From Fictibacillus sp. BK138 (GTDB lineage: Bacteria > Bacillota > Bacilli > Bacillales > Fictibacillaceae): a DNA stretch of 64,000 bases. The notes beneath the pieces are model-generated. The model searched no databases, was not told the DNA's origin, and saw only the letters and a list, made by a program, of their open reading frames with translations. Shown here piece after piece: positions 33,944 to 42,783 of the stretch. The stretch spans positions 2,445,413-2,509,412 of the forward strand of contig NZ_SGXL01000001.1 of assembly GCF_004216955.1 (NCBI RefSeq), read 5' to 3'. The first letter of the stretch is position 1; each line of letters begins with the position of its first letter. The position numbers were made by a program, and so were the translations under genes.

Positions 33944-33995
33944 AAGACTTCCGAAAGACAAGCCCTACTTCTTTAGACTTACGGGAGTCTTTTTG
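33944..33995 (+). other. Hairpin with U-run in a gene-poor stretch
   Basis: AAGACTTCCG pairs with CGGGAGTCTT (one G-U) around a 28-nt loop and is followed by TTTT. No gene on the plus strand ends here, so it may be a leader attenuator, a short RNA terminator or a remnant. It lies in 33828-34292, which otherwise only holds array B. Confidence 0.4.
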
Positions 33996-34020
33996 AGGCG
34001 GACACTATTTGAGCAACAGT

Positions 34021-34104
34021 CTTTTTTTGTTCGGTTAAACAGAAAAATTGTTCGGTTCATCAGAATTTTTGTGCGGTGGGGTTTGATTTTTGTTCGGTCA
34101 CTTC
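34021..34104 (+). repeat. 21-bp tandem array B (core TTGTTCGGT)
   Basis: TTGTTCGGT begins at 34027, 34048, 34069 (TTGTGCGGT) and 34090, exactly 21 bp apart. Units read nnNTTTTTGTTCGGTTnAnCA. The array ends about 190 nt before the M50 protease start. The flanks carry no gene. Confidence 0.85.
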
Positions 34105-34292
34105 CCATTCTTTAGAAGTTCCAAATAAATTGTGTATGTCAGGCAGAATGTACCAACGTGTGAGCCCGTATGAGCCGAATTTCCGTTAGTAATGAATCAC
34201 AATTTGCGAAAACCGCCGTAAAAGAAACTTCCTTCCACTTCAAACGTATATCATTTAAGATAGAATTAAGAAATCATTTGGGGGATTCATAC

Positions 34293-35540
34293 ATGGCTGA
34301 AAAAGCAGAAAAGCAAAACCAGTCCCGTTTATGGACGATTCTTGCGGGTATTGGTTTGTTCTTAATGAGTAAATTAAAATGGGTGTTTGGTTTATTAAAA
34401 CTTGGTAAATTCGCAACGCTCATATCCATGTTCATTTCGATGGGTGCTTATGCCGTCTTTTACGGCTGGAAATTTGCAGTAGCGATCGTCTATCTCATAT
34501 TTGTTCATGAGATGGGACATCTGGTCGCAGCGAAACAAAAAGGGATAAAGACATCACCCGCTATATTCATACCATTTATGGGTGCAGCGATCGGCATGAA
34601 GGAAATGCCTAAGAATGCAAAAGACGAAGCTTATATCGCATATGCAGGTCCTTTATTCGGCCTTATGTCCTTCTTGCCTGCGGTCTTTTTATACGAATCT
34701 ACCGGGCAGCCGTTCTGGGGTCTTGTTATCTTTTTAGGAGCTATGATCAACTTGTTCAACCTGTTTCCTGTCTCTCCGCTGGATGGCGGAAGAATCGTTG
34801 GTGTGTTATCGACAAAGATTTGGTTTGTCGGGCTTCTTATCGTTATTCCGTACTTGTTCCTATCACCAGACCCGATTATCTTCTTAGTCTTTCTTTTTGG
34901 AATTATGACTTGGTGGAAACGTGTTCGTGAAGATTTTGAGCATAAAAAAACAGAGCTCACTTTAGAAGCTTTTGAAGCTGAACAGCAAAAGCTTTCACAC
35001 ATCCAGCAAGAGCTAAACGAATACCGCGATATGCCAAACTTTTCTCATATCATCGGAACTTATATAGAAGATGTTCGTGTTGCTAAAAACCGCTTAAAGG
35101 ACAGTGTTCCGACAGGATTTACTTTTCCCATCCTGCAGGATAAAAAGAAGATTGAGAAGCATAAGATCATTGTAGAGCTTGAGATGCTCAATAACCGTGA
35201 GCGTTTCCTGAAAACGCTGCGGGAAGAATTTGAAAAAGACCGCAATAAAAGAGAAGCTCTGGCACAGGCTTATCACGAGTCAGATCCTGAAGGAATCGCT
35301 ACTCTTCCAGTGTTACCAGACTTCAACACTGCCGCTTATTTTGAAGCTTATGAAAAGAGTCTGCTTGCTGAAAAAGCAGAAACCAAAAAAGTATACGATC
35401 AGCAAAAAAATTATTATGTATCAAACATGAAAACGAAGATCGTAGTCCTTGCTTTGTACCTTCTTCTGGCAGGAGTATTATCCGCTTTTGTCGTTTACGG
35501 AAACCACTTGATGGATATAAATCGTTTTCTGATTAGTTAA
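34293..35540 (+). CDS. M50 family site-2-protease-like membrane protein
   Basis: 415 residues from ATG 34293 (GGGGG upstream), not the longer frame from 34170. The zinc-protease motif HEMGH (His72, Glu73, His76) and the distal SPLDGGR with Asp164 mark an intramembrane M50 protease. After the core membrane domain comes a long charged helical region (about 225-390) and one C-terminal transmembrane helix. Natural substrate unknown; this class cleaves regulatory or signal peptides within membranes. Confidence 0.9.
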   Translation: MAEKAEKQNQSRLWTILAGIGLFLMSKLKWVFGLLKLGKFATLISMFISMGAYAVFYGWKFAVAIVYLIFVHEMGHLVAAKQKGIKTSPAIFIPFMGAAIGMKEMPKNAKDEAYIAYAGPLFGLMSFLPAVFLYESTGQPFWGLVIFLGAMINLFNLFPVSPLDGGRIVGVLSTKIWFVGLLIVIPYLFLSPDPIIFLVFLFGIMTWWKRVREDFEHKKTELTLEAFEAEQQKLSHIQQELNEYRDMPNFSHIIGTYIEDVRVAKNRLKDSVPTGFTFPILQDKKKIEKHKIIVELEMLNNRERFLKTLREEFEKDRNKREALAQAYHESDPEGIATLPVLPDFNTAAYFEAYEKSLLAEKAETKKVYDQQKNYYVSNMKTKIVVLALYLLLAGVLSAFVVYGNHLMDINRFLIS

Positions 35541-35774
35541 GCAAGAGAGGCTTGCTCAAGAGAAATTGATCCTTTTGAGTTAAGTCTTTTTTTATTTTCA
35601 TCTCGCGTATTCTCCTCCCCTTCTTTTGACCCGAAATTCCCCTTTTTTAGTACCTTAGTTTCATGTTATGAAGCTTCAACAAAAGGATATTTGGCTTATC
35701 TTTCGTTCTCCTTAGAGGAAAAGGTTAGAGAAAACTCGAATGGTGAGGAAAAAGAGAAAAAGGAGCGACAAAAA

Positions 35775-36800
35775 ATGCGAAAACTTATGAAGGTTCTTTT
35801 TTCGCTTGCGATGTTAATGGGCATGTTCACAAACACCGCTTCTGCTGAAAAAGGAACAGCTGACACAAATGTAATCGGTAAAGATCTGTATGTGGATGTA
35901 GCAGCTGCTACATTATGGTCAAATCCAGATGCAGCACGTGATGATGTTGATGGACCTTCCCTCTCGAATCCTGTTGATCTTAGAGGATGGACAACAAGTA
36001 TGTCGTATGAACAAAAGCTTTGGCTTGTTGGAGAACTTGAGACCCAAGCTCTTTACGGACAAAAGGTCCGAGTTTTAGAACAGCAAGGCGAATGGGTAAA
36101 AGTTGCGGTTTATGGGCAGCCCACTCCAAGAAACGAGCTTGGATATCCAGGTTGGATGCCGTTAAGACAACTTACAACCTCAGACCGATTTGAGCGTGCA
36201 GATGGTAAACCGTTTGCTCTCATTACAAGTCCGACGGCATGGCTTTCAAAAGCACCTTTCGGCCATAAACAAGAATTAGAACTAAGCTACAATACAAGAT
36301 TGCCAGTTTTAAAAGCTTTCCGTCATACGATTGCCGTTTTAACGCCAGAAGGTAAAGTACGCTGGCTGGAAGCGGAGGATGCAAAGGTTTATAAGAGCGA
36401 AAAAGATATTCCTGTTCCGACAGGTGAACAGCTTGTAGAAGAAGCGAAAAAGTTTCTTGGACTTCCATATCTTTGGGCAGGAGCGGCAGGGTTCGGATTT
36501 GACTGTTCAGGTTTTACCCACACCGTTCATAAAGCAAACGGCATTACGATTCCACGAGACTCAGGACCACAATCAAAAGAAGGACTGATCGTAGATAAAG
36601 ATCAGCTTCAGCCTGGAGATCTCATGTTCTTTGCTTATGATGAAGGAAAAGGCCGCGTGCATCACGTTGCGATGTATGCTGGAAACGGAATGATGATCCA
36701 TTCACCGAACACAGCTTCTACCGTTCGCATGGATCCGATCTCAACACCTGCTTATGCTGTTGAGTTCTCTGGGGCAAGACGCTATGTACCGGAGCAATAA
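35775..36800 (+). CDS. NlpC/P60 cell-wall peptidase, secreted
   Basis: 341 residues from ATG 35775 (AGGAG upstream). A Sec signal peptide ends near residue 24 (ANTASA-like). Two SH3-like parts (about 35-205) precede an NlpC/P60 domain with catalytic Cys244 (FDCSGF), His297 (HHVAMYAG) and His309. It resembles gamma-D-glutamyl-L-diamino acid endopeptidases such as YkfC, which cut peptidoglycan stem peptides. Ends at a strong terminator. Confidence 0.93.
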   Translation: MRKLMKVLFSLAMLMGMFTNTASAEKGTADTNVIGKDLYVDVAAATLWSNPDAARDDVDGPSLSNPVDLRGWTTSMSYEQKLWLVGELETQALYGQKVRVLEQQGEWVKVAVYGQPTPRNELGYPGWMPLRQLTTSDRFERADGKPFALITSPTAWLSKAPFGHKQELELSYNTRLPVLKAFRHTIAVLTPEGKVRWLEAEDAKVYKSEKDIPVPTGEQLVEEAKKFLGLPYLWAGAAGFGFDCSGFTHTVHKANGITIPRDSGPQSKEGLIVDKDQLQPGDLMFFAYDEGKGRVHHVAMYAGNGMMIHSPNTASTVRMDPISTPAYAVEFSGARRYVPEQ

Positions 36801-36808
36801 AATATAAG

Positions 36809-36852
36809 AAAAAGCAGTGTCATTTCAATCTTGAAATGCACTGCTTTTTTTT
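36809..36852. terminator. Bidirectional terminator
   Basis: AAAAAGCAGTG..CATTTCA / TGAAATG..ACTGCTTTTT hairpin between convergent genes. Confidence 0.88.
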
Positions 36853-36854
36853 GT

Positions 36855-38534
36855 TTAATTGAGTCCTTTAATCGCGATCTCAGTTACAGGCAAAAAGGAT
36901 TCTCCTGTATCTTGATACGTTACGTCCACTTTATCGCCTTCTTTAAGATAGATAGAGAGCGGATTGCTTTCCGAAGAAACAATATAGCTTTGACGATTGT
37001 CTAATAAGAAAGACACGATCGTATAGTTACCTGTTTTTTCTTTGTACACACGAAGAACGGTGCCGCCAATTTGCTTTTCTTCAGCATCAGAACTTCCGTC
37101 CACACTTCCCCCGCCGCGCTGCAGAGCTGTTTTATATTGTTTCAGCGCATTGTTCGGCGTGTTTCCGTATACAGAGATTTCTGGATTTGATGCAGAAACG
37201 ATAAAATAATTCTGTAAAAATCCATTCGAATCAAGTACCGGCGTCAACCAGCTAGCTTCTCCATAAAAATTATAAAGAACAGGCATTTCACCGTCCCATT
37301 TCTTTTCGATGAATTTCTTCTGGATAATCTGCAGTGCACCTTGCGAATCCATATACGATACCTCTAGATTACCAGTATAGTAGGTAGCCTTGCCGGTTCT
37401 CGCGTTCGTAAGCGAGTAGCCCAGCATGGAATCCACTCCCTCTTTTGGACTCGTGAAGTCTGTAAAGTAATACATATCTCCGTTTTCATCAAAGATCGGA
37501 CTTACATTAGCTTCCGTACCTTCATCAGAAGGAAGCTTAACATCTTTCTTGCCGAACTTGCTGTTCAAGAACCCATGAACATAATTTCCAAAATAACTGT
37601 TCTGCAGACTAACCGTCTCTGGTGAAACAGCTCCGTCAATGAAGGCTGGCACCTCTTTTAATTTATAATCTTTTGTGTCTCCGTTCTTCGGATCGACGAC
37701 AATACTTCCCTTTACTTCAAACCCATTTCGCGCAGAGACAAACTCTCCATATGAACGGACATAATAAGGTTTTCCGTTATCATCGATCTCCAGCTGCGGA
37801 TCGCCATAAAAGATGTATTCAGGATATGCCGACCGCATGTGGCGTTCCATGTTTTTGTTAAAATAAGACGATGGAGTATACAGCATATCGGATTTAATAA
37901 ACTTCGGATTAGCTGAAGAATCAGTTGCACTAAGCGTAAAGTAACCAGGCGTCACATCGCCGTTCCACCATTTAAAGAAACCGGAAAACTCTACAGGTGC
38001 AATATACACGTACTTTCCATCTACTTTTTGAATCTGGAGGTTGCCAAGCTCATAATAGCTCGTGTTCGGTACTTGCCCAAATGACTTTCTCATCTTGTTG
38101 CGCGCAAACTTTGGGGGAACACTCGCTGGCGTTTCTTTTTCATCGAACGTATCAATCTCAGTCTTCTGCTGCATTTTTGCCGATTGATATTTTTCGTCAG
38201 CATTGAATAGACCGGCCGTTAAAAAATATACGCCGATAAAAAGACTCAGGGTGAAAAGCAGCAATTTGATCATCCGCTCTTTCCCTGTCGCAAAAAATGC
38301 TCCTAATCCTGTCATGATGATTGCAAGCATCCAGATAGAAGAAAAGTTGCGGTCTAGATTCGTAACATAATAGAAAGCAAACACGATTGGTACAGTGCAA
38401 ATAACCGTCCCAATGATCGCGTAAGTCATATTGTATTTCGTTTCTTTTTTTGACGGCTTTTTAATTGGTGAGATCGGCAGGACCACAAGCGCTGCCGCCA
38501 GCCCCACAACTATTGAAAATAATAAGATATTCAT
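36855..38534 (-). CDS. Large membrane-anchored protein of unknown function
   Basis: 559 residues, AAGGGGA upstream. Four N-terminal transmembrane helices (within about 1-110) and then an approximately 440-residue soluble domain, probably extracellular, rich in aromatic residues (FSGFFKWWNGDVTPGYFTLS, GLNSKFGKKDVKLP-like). The C-terminal ~70 residues look like a small beta domain (TVLRVYKEKTGNYTIVSFLL, GDKVDVTYQDTGESF). No family is recognised. Monocistronic. Confidence 0.75.
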   Translation of the reverse strand: MNILLFSIVVGLAAALVVLPISPIKKPSKKETKYNMTYAIIGTVICTVPIVFAFYYVTNLDRNFSSIWMLAIIMTGLGAFFATGKERMIKLLLFTLSLFIGVYFLTAGLFNADEKYQSAKMQQKTEIDTFDEKETPASVPPKFARNKMRKSFGQVPNTSYYELGNLQIQKVDGKYVYIAPVEFSGFFKWWNGDVTPGYFTLSATDSSANPKFIKSDMLYTPSSYFNKNMERHMRSAYPEYIFYGDPQLEIDDNGKPYYVRSYGEFVSARNGFEVKGSIVVDPKNGDTKDYKLKEVPAFIDGAVSPETVSLQNSYFGNYVHGFLNSKFGKKDVKLPSDEGTEANVSPIFDENGDMYYFTDFTSPKEGVDSMLGYSLTNARTGKATYYTGNLEVSYMDSQGALQIIQKKFIEKKWDGEMPVLYNFYGEASWLTPVLDSNGFLQNYFIVSASNPEISVYGNTPNNALKQYKTALQRGGGSVDGSSDAEEKQIGGTVLRVYKEKTGNYTIVSFLLDNRQSYIVSSESNPLSIYLKEGDKVDVTYQDTGESFLPVTEIAIKGLN

Positions 38535-38621
38535 AAACTGTCCCCTTTTTCTTGTGTTTCTTTACCCTATTAGTCAATACGGATGAATATGTAAAAAGTT
38601 ACAGAGAAGTGTTTCTCAGCA

Positions 38622-38654
38622 TAAAAAAAAGAGCTTAAAAGGACTTAAGCTCTT
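38622..38654 (-). terminator. Terminator overlapping the histidine-phosphatase end
   Basis: AAGAGCTTAA / TTAAGCTCTT hairpin, T-run on the leftward side; it covers the stop codon of the phosphatase gene. Confidence 0.85.
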
Positions 38655-39243
38655 CATTCGTATCGAGGTGGCTCGTATTATTCAAAAAGTGAACAACTTT
38701 ACTTTTTTCACTGATTTCTAAGAGGCTGATTCCTGTATCTCCATTTTTGAAATAAAAATTCTTCGAGATCGGCATGTCAAAAAATGACCGGAGAAGACAA
38801 TTGATAACACCGCCATGAGCAACGATCGCAATTCTTTTATGTACGGAGTCCGCTAATATCTTAGAAAAGATGGTCTCGATCCTCATTCGAAACTCGATAT
38901 GTGATTCACCTTCATCAAACCGGTCATGCATGTATACCGGAGCTTTCAGACTTTTCGCTTCTTCAAAACTCAACCCCGCCTGTACTCCGTTATTATGTTC
39001 CATCAGTTCTTCCTCATACTGAAGCGGACATCCGATCGTATCAGCCAAAACTCGAGCTGTTTCACTCGCTCTTTTCAGCGTGCTGGCATAAATGAAGTCT
39101 GGCGGAAAATCATGTTTCACTTTTTCAGCCATCGCTTTTACTTGCTTCCGTCCTCGATCCGTCAGTTCAAAATCCGCTCTTCCCTCGTGAACTTGTAAAA
39201 TATCAGCCTCTGATTCTCCATGTCTTATCAATAAGATTTCCAT
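38635..39243 (-). CDS. Histidine phosphatase family protein
   Basis: 202 residues from ATG 39243 (GGGGG upstream); the longer frame to 39279 is unsupported. The phosphohistidine motif LIRHGESEAD opens the protein and IAIVAHGGVINCLLR supplies the second catalytic His. The superfamily includes phosphoglycerate-mutase-like phosphatases; the substrate is unknown. Confidence 0.92.
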   Translation of the reverse strand: MEILLIRHGESEADILQVHEGRADFELTDRGRKQVKAMAEKVKHDFPPDFIYASTLKRASETARVLADTIGCPLQYEEELMEHNNGVQAGLSFEEAKSLKAPVYMHDRFDEGESHIEFRMRIETIFSKILADSVHKRIAIVAHGGVINCLLRSFFDMPISKNFYFKNGDTGISLLEISEKSKVVHFLNNTSHLDTNEELKSF

Positions 39244-39333
39244 GTCCTGCCCCCTTTGAAATTTATCTGCAAGCCCCACCTATTTTACCGTATAATGGAA
39301 GGAAAAGGTATACTCCTGACTGGACGTGTTATT

Positions 39334-39588
39334 TTGAAACATAGCTTAATAGGCTTTCTGTTATTATTTTTTATCTTTTTACCGGATTTCCTCCCAAAGC
39401 TGGTTCGTTCATACTTACCAGAAGCCTTTCATTTACCTATATTGTTTAGCCTGAATATTGTGGTTATCTTTATTGTCGTTTACTTTTTCAGGTACGCTTA
39501 TAAAAAGAAAAACACAGCAGTGATTACAGTTTGCTTGTTCCTGCTCCTTCAGCTTTCGGTTATTACAATTTCACTTTTTAGGGGGTAA
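39334..39588 (+). CDS. Small membrane protein, start uncertain
   Basis: About 84 residues if TTG 39334 is the start; an ATG at 39295 overlaps a TATAAT (39291-39296) that is a probable -10 box. No strong ribosome site is seen for either. Three hydrophobic helices (SLIGFLLLFFIFLPDF, LFSLNIVVIFIVVYFF, VITVCLFLLLQLSVITI). Family unknown. The PH-domain gene follows after 6 nt. Confidence 0.5.
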   Translation: MKHSLIGFLLLFFIFLPDFLPKLVRSYLPEAFHLPILFSLNIVVIFIVVYFFRYAYKKKNTAVITVCLFLLLQLSVITISLFRG

Positions 39589-39594
39589 TTTACC

Positions 39595-40020
39595 TTGAAA
39601 TTCACATCAAAGAGAGATGTTTGGCTAGGACTTATTCTGTTTGGCAGCATCGGCTATGGAACGTTCCTTAGCTACTCTGCGCTTATTTCAGAGAAAGCAG
39701 AAATAGGAGAATCCATTTTTGCTATTCTCCTGAATCTTGTGATCATCCTTTTCATCTGCTGGCTTTGGTTTTCCACTTACTATGTATTAGACGATAAAGA
39801 ATTAATGATCCGCTGCGGACCTATAAACAAAAGAATTCCTTACCGTGAGATCACTTCTGCACACAAAACATGGAACCCCCTTTCCAGTCCGGCGTTATCA
39901 CTAAAACGAATACATATAAAATACCAATTCGGAATGGCGCTTATTTCACCGAAAGACCGAGATAAGTTCCTTCGCTTGCTAAAAGAGCGCTGCCCGCATG
40001 CAGACATTAAATTTGATTAG
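39595..40020 (+). CDS. PH-domain-like membrane protein
   Basis: 141 residues, TTG start after AGGGGG. Two N-terminal transmembrane helices (about 9-28 and 40-62) are followed by a bacterial PH-like domain (YYVLDDKELMIRCGPINKRIPYREITSAHKTWNP). Such proteins are envelope-associated and of unknown function. Part of a small rightward cluster with the 84-residue protein and the HAD gene. Confidence 0.8.
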   Translation: MKFTSKRDVWLGLILFGSIGYGTFLSYSALISEKAEIGESIFAILLNLVIILFICWLWFSTYYVLDDKELMIRCGPINKRIPYREITSAHKTWNPLSSPALSLKRIHIKYQFGMALISPKDRDKFLRLLKERCPHADIKFD

Positions 40021-40033
40021 GAGCTGATTCATT

Positions 40034-40576
40034 TTGAATGATGGTCTTCAAGCTGTTTTCTTAGACCGTGACGGAACAATCGGCGGATCAGATATCGTTG
40101 AATATCCCGGAGAATTTAAGTTATTTCCTTATACAGCTGAAGTTATTGAACGATTCAATGGTAAAGGAATTAAAGTGTTTTCTTTTACGAATCAGCCTGG
40201 AATCAGCAGATCAGAAGCAGCGGAGGACGACTTTGTCAGAGAACTTAAAGCTTTTGGTTTTGACGAAATCTATCTTTGTCCTCATCACCATAAAGAAGGC
40301 TGCCATTGCAGAAAACCGTCCACCGGAATGCTCGAAAAAGCGGCAAAAGAGCATTCTTTAAATTTATTAAAATGCGCCGTATTCGGAGACCGCTGGACAG
40401 ATATAATGGCTGCAAAATCTGCAGGATGTATTGCCATATTAGTGCTTACTGGATCAGGAGCTGCTGCTTATGAACAAAATCACTTAACATCAGACGTACA
40501 GCCTGATCACGTAGCAGAAAATCTGAAAGCAGGAGCAGATTGGGTTTTAAAACCATCAGTGGAGCGGAGCAGGTGA
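40034..40576 (+). CDS. HAD-IIIA family phosphatase (GmhB-like)
   Basis: 180 residues, TTG start after AGGAG. The first HAD motif is FLDRDGTIG (Asp11, Asp13), followed by FTNQPGISRSE and FGDRWTDIMAAKSAG. CPHHHKEGCHCRKP is the zinc loop of histidinol-phosphatase/heptose-bisphosphatase-type enzymes. The final residues SVERSR and the stop codon are supplied by degenerate repeat R4, so the C-terminus has probably been altered. Substrate unknown. Confidence 0.88.
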   Translation: MNDGLQAVFLDRDGTIGGSDIVEYPGEFKLFPYTAEVIERFNGKGIKVFSFTNQPGISRSEAAEDDFVRELKAFGFDEIYLCPHHHKEGCHCRKPSTGMLEKAAKEHSLNLLKCAVFGDRWTDIMAAKSAGCIAILVLTGSGAAAYEQNHLTSDVQPDHVAENLKAGADWVLKPSVERSR

Positions 40577-40657
40577 GCGCACTCCATATACTCAGAAAGG
40601 CCCCTGCGAAAAGCGAGCCACAATGCACGGAAATTAACTACTTTCAAAAACAGCAAG
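40560..40657 (+). repeat. Degenerate dispersed repeat, copy R4
   Basis: GGAGCGGAGCAGGTGAG is followed by a decayed hairpin and the conserved right end (GCACGGAAATTAACTACTTTC). The left arm is missing. The HAD stop TGA lies within GGTGAG of the repeat. Confidence 0.7.
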
Positions 40658-40678
40658 GTTTTGCGAAAACAGCGTTTT

Positions 40679-41962
40679 TTAAGATACACTGGTTCCAGTA
40701 GCGGGAAGGTCCCTCTTTAATGTCTTCATAGGCGAAAACCATAGCCACAAGATACATAATGGCATACCCAAAACACCTATCATTAGTGCTGGATATAAGC
40801 CTAATACCTCTCCAAAATAACCTCCTAAAAATGCGCCTATCGGGATTCCTCCATAGCCAATTAAACGATAACTCGCATTCACCTTACTCAGCATATTGTC
40901 AGGAGTAACAGACTGACGGATGGTTATGATATTTACGTTGCAGATTGCAACTCCAAATCCACTTAAAATATAAGATAGAATTAACAGTATTAAACCGAAT
41001 AAAGAAGCTTCATGTACCATTAAAAGAATCATAGGTGCAAAGCACGCAACAGCAGTTCCCCAAATGATAGCAGGTCCTATTTCAAGTTTTTCCGTAATTC
41101 TAGCAGCAAAAAAAGATCCTACAAATGCTCCAGCTCCCCCGCTTGCTAAAATGATTCCTAGAATACCCGGCTGCAGTTTGATCTCTTCTACAGCATATAT
41201 GATAAAAACCGTTGAAATGATGTTTGACAAAAGATTGTACGTACCCGCTTCCCCAGCCATCTTGCTGATGTATGGATTAGAAAAAACAAGGCTTAATCCT
41301 TCTCTAATTTCTTTGAAGATGGATTGCTGAGATTTCTTGATAACAGGAGGTGTTTCTTTCTTTTTAATGAATAAAATACTTATGGCAGAAACCATGTAAG
41401 ACAAAGCATCTATGAAAATAGCGATGGGGGCTGTGAAAGTTTGAATGATTATCCCGGCAATTCCTCCTCCTCCAACATTTGCAATAGATGCGGTTGCTTG
41501 CAGCTTGCTGTTCCCTTCATTTAGTTGCTCCCGTTTAATCAAACTTGGCAGATAAGCAAAGTAAGCAAGATCAAAACTCACATCCAGCAAGCCAATCAGG
41601 AACACACTTACATAGAGGTATTCTATACGGAGTTCTCCCATTATATATAAGAGTGGGATAAGCAGCAGTATAGCCCCTCTTGCTAGATTTGAAAAAATCA
41701 TAACCGGACGGCGGGCTCTGCGGTCCAGGTATGCGCCAAAGAACAAAGTAACAAGCAGAAACGGAAGAAAACGAAGTGTACCAAGCAGCCCTACTTGGAA
41801 CGGATTGGCTTCTAGCACGGAAATTGCCAATAGCGGAAAAGCTAACTCGGAAATTTTTGCTCCAAATAAAGAGACAGTCTCTCCAAACCAGAGTTTATTG
41901 AAGTCATGATGTTTTCGAAGCGAAAGTGAAGTGTGGTTAATTTGAGGATTGTACTTTTCCAT
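40679..41962 (-). CDS. MFS transporter (MdfA/enterobactin-exporter type)
   Basis: 427 residues from ATG 41962; an in-frame start far upstream lies in the divergent gene. About 12 transmembrane segments and the MFS pattern LLGTLRFLPFLLVTLFFGAY and DRRARRPVMIFSN. It resembles the MFS group of macrolide/enterobactin exporters. Divergent from the CGNR regulator at 42090, with operator-like repeats between them, so probable regulation by that protein. Confidence 0.88.
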   Translation of the reverse strand: MEKYNPQINHTSLSLRKHHDFNKLWFGETVSLFGAKISELAFPLLAISVLEANPFQVGLLGTLRFLPFLLVTLFFGAYLDRRARRPVMIFSNLARGAILLLIPLLYIMGELRIEYLYVSVFLIGLLDVSFDLAYFAYLPSLIKREQLNEGNSKLQATASIANVGGGGIAGIIIQTFTAPIAIFIDALSYMVSAISILFIKKKETPPVIKKSQQSIFKEIREGLSLVFSNPYISKMAGEAGTYNLLSNIISTVFIIYAVEEIKLQPGILGIILASGGAGAFVGSFFAARITEKLEIGPAIIWGTAVACFAPMILLMVHEASLFGLILLILSYILSGFGVAICNVNIITIRQSVTPDNMLSKVNASYRLIGYGGIPIGAFLGGYFGEVLGLYPALMIGVLGMPLCILWLWFSPMKTLKRDLPATGTSVS

Positions 41963-41985
41963 CCTAAACACCCTTTCAAAAGGAA

Positions 41986-42045
41986 ATGTAATCGTGATGT
42001 AAAAAGTTTGAATGTAATAGTCTAAAACGATTATACTGATTACAT
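41986..42045. promoter_or_regulatory. Operator-like repeats in the divergent MFS/CGNR region
   Basis: ATGTAATC (41986-41993), ATGTAATA (42012-42019) and the inverse GATTACAT (42038-42045) occur within 60 bp of the divergent promoter region. Candidate binding sites of the adjacent regulator. Confidence 0.5.
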
Positions 42046-42089
42046 ACAATTTATCATAGAATTTATTAATGTAGCAAGGAGGACTTTTT

Positions 42090-42638
42090 GTGGATTTTTT
42101 GTTTATCGATTTTTTAAATAGTGAATGGAGAGATGGCATCCATGATGACTCTTATATAGACAGACTGGATGACACAAAATGGATGAATGAATTGTTAACT
42201 CCCTGGGAGTTAACAATCAATGAAGGCATGACAGAAGAAAAGATTAAAAGACTGAAAACCCTTCGAGCTCTATTACGGAAACTTGTGATAGATGTAACTC
42301 ACAACCAACAACTGACCGATAATGATGTGAATCAACTGAATGATTATTTATATTGCTCTCTTTTTCTACAGGAGATCAGGAATGAGTCAGGAAATCTTCG
42401 TTTAACAGAAAAGCCAGTTAACCCTGATTGGAACTGGGTAATGGCAAAGATTGTAGAATCCTTTGCCCATCTACTCTCAAACCATCAGATTGGACGCTTA
42501 AAGATATGTAAAAACGAAAAATGTGGATGGGTCTTTTTTGATGTGAGCAAAAACCGAAGCCGGGTCTGGTGTTATCATAGTAATTGCGGAAACTTAATGA
42601 ACGTACGGAAACACAGGGAAAGAAAACAAAAGAAATGA
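42090..42638 (+). CDS. CGNR zinc-finger transcriptional regulator (ABATE type)
   Basis: 182 residues, GTG start after AAGGAGG. The N-terminal ABATE-like part (DFLNSEWRDG, LKTLRALLRKLVID) precedes the C-terminal CGNR finger: CKNEKCGWVFFDVSKNRSR-V-WCYHSNCGNLMNVRKH. Such proteins are stress or antibiotic-responsive regulators, often divergent from transporters. Probably controls the neighbouring MFS gene. Confidence 0.85.
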   Translation: MDFLFIDFLNSEWRDGIHDDSYIDRLDDTKWMNELLTPWELTINEGMTEEKIKRLKTLRALLRKLVIDVTHNQQLTDNDVNQLNDYLYCSLFLQEIRNESGNLRLTEKPVNPDWNWVMAKIVESFAHLLSNHQIGRLKICKNEKCGWVFFDVSKNRSRVWCYHSNCGNLMNVRKHRERKQKK

Positions 42639-42689
42639 AAAGAACCTCTTAATTTGTTTTGATTTTTTAATAATTTTAACTCTCTAAAA

Positions 42690-42717
42690 AACGACCAGAA
42701 CAAATCTGGTCGTTTAT
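42690..42717. terminator. Terminator of the CGNR gene
   Basis: AACGACCAGA / TCTGGTCGTT hairpin with T-rich tail. Confidence 0.82.
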
Positions 42718-42753
42718 AATGTCATTTTCACTTTTGGTCTTTATCTCTCGCAT

Positions 42754-42776
42754 AAAAAAAGCCCCCATAAGGGAGC
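42754..42776 (-). terminator. Terminator left from the cysK remnant
   Basis: Leftward GCTCCC, TTAT loop, GGGGGC, then TTTTTTT, just downstream of the cysK fragment stop. Confidence 0.75.
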
Positions 42777-42783
42777 GGTTATG

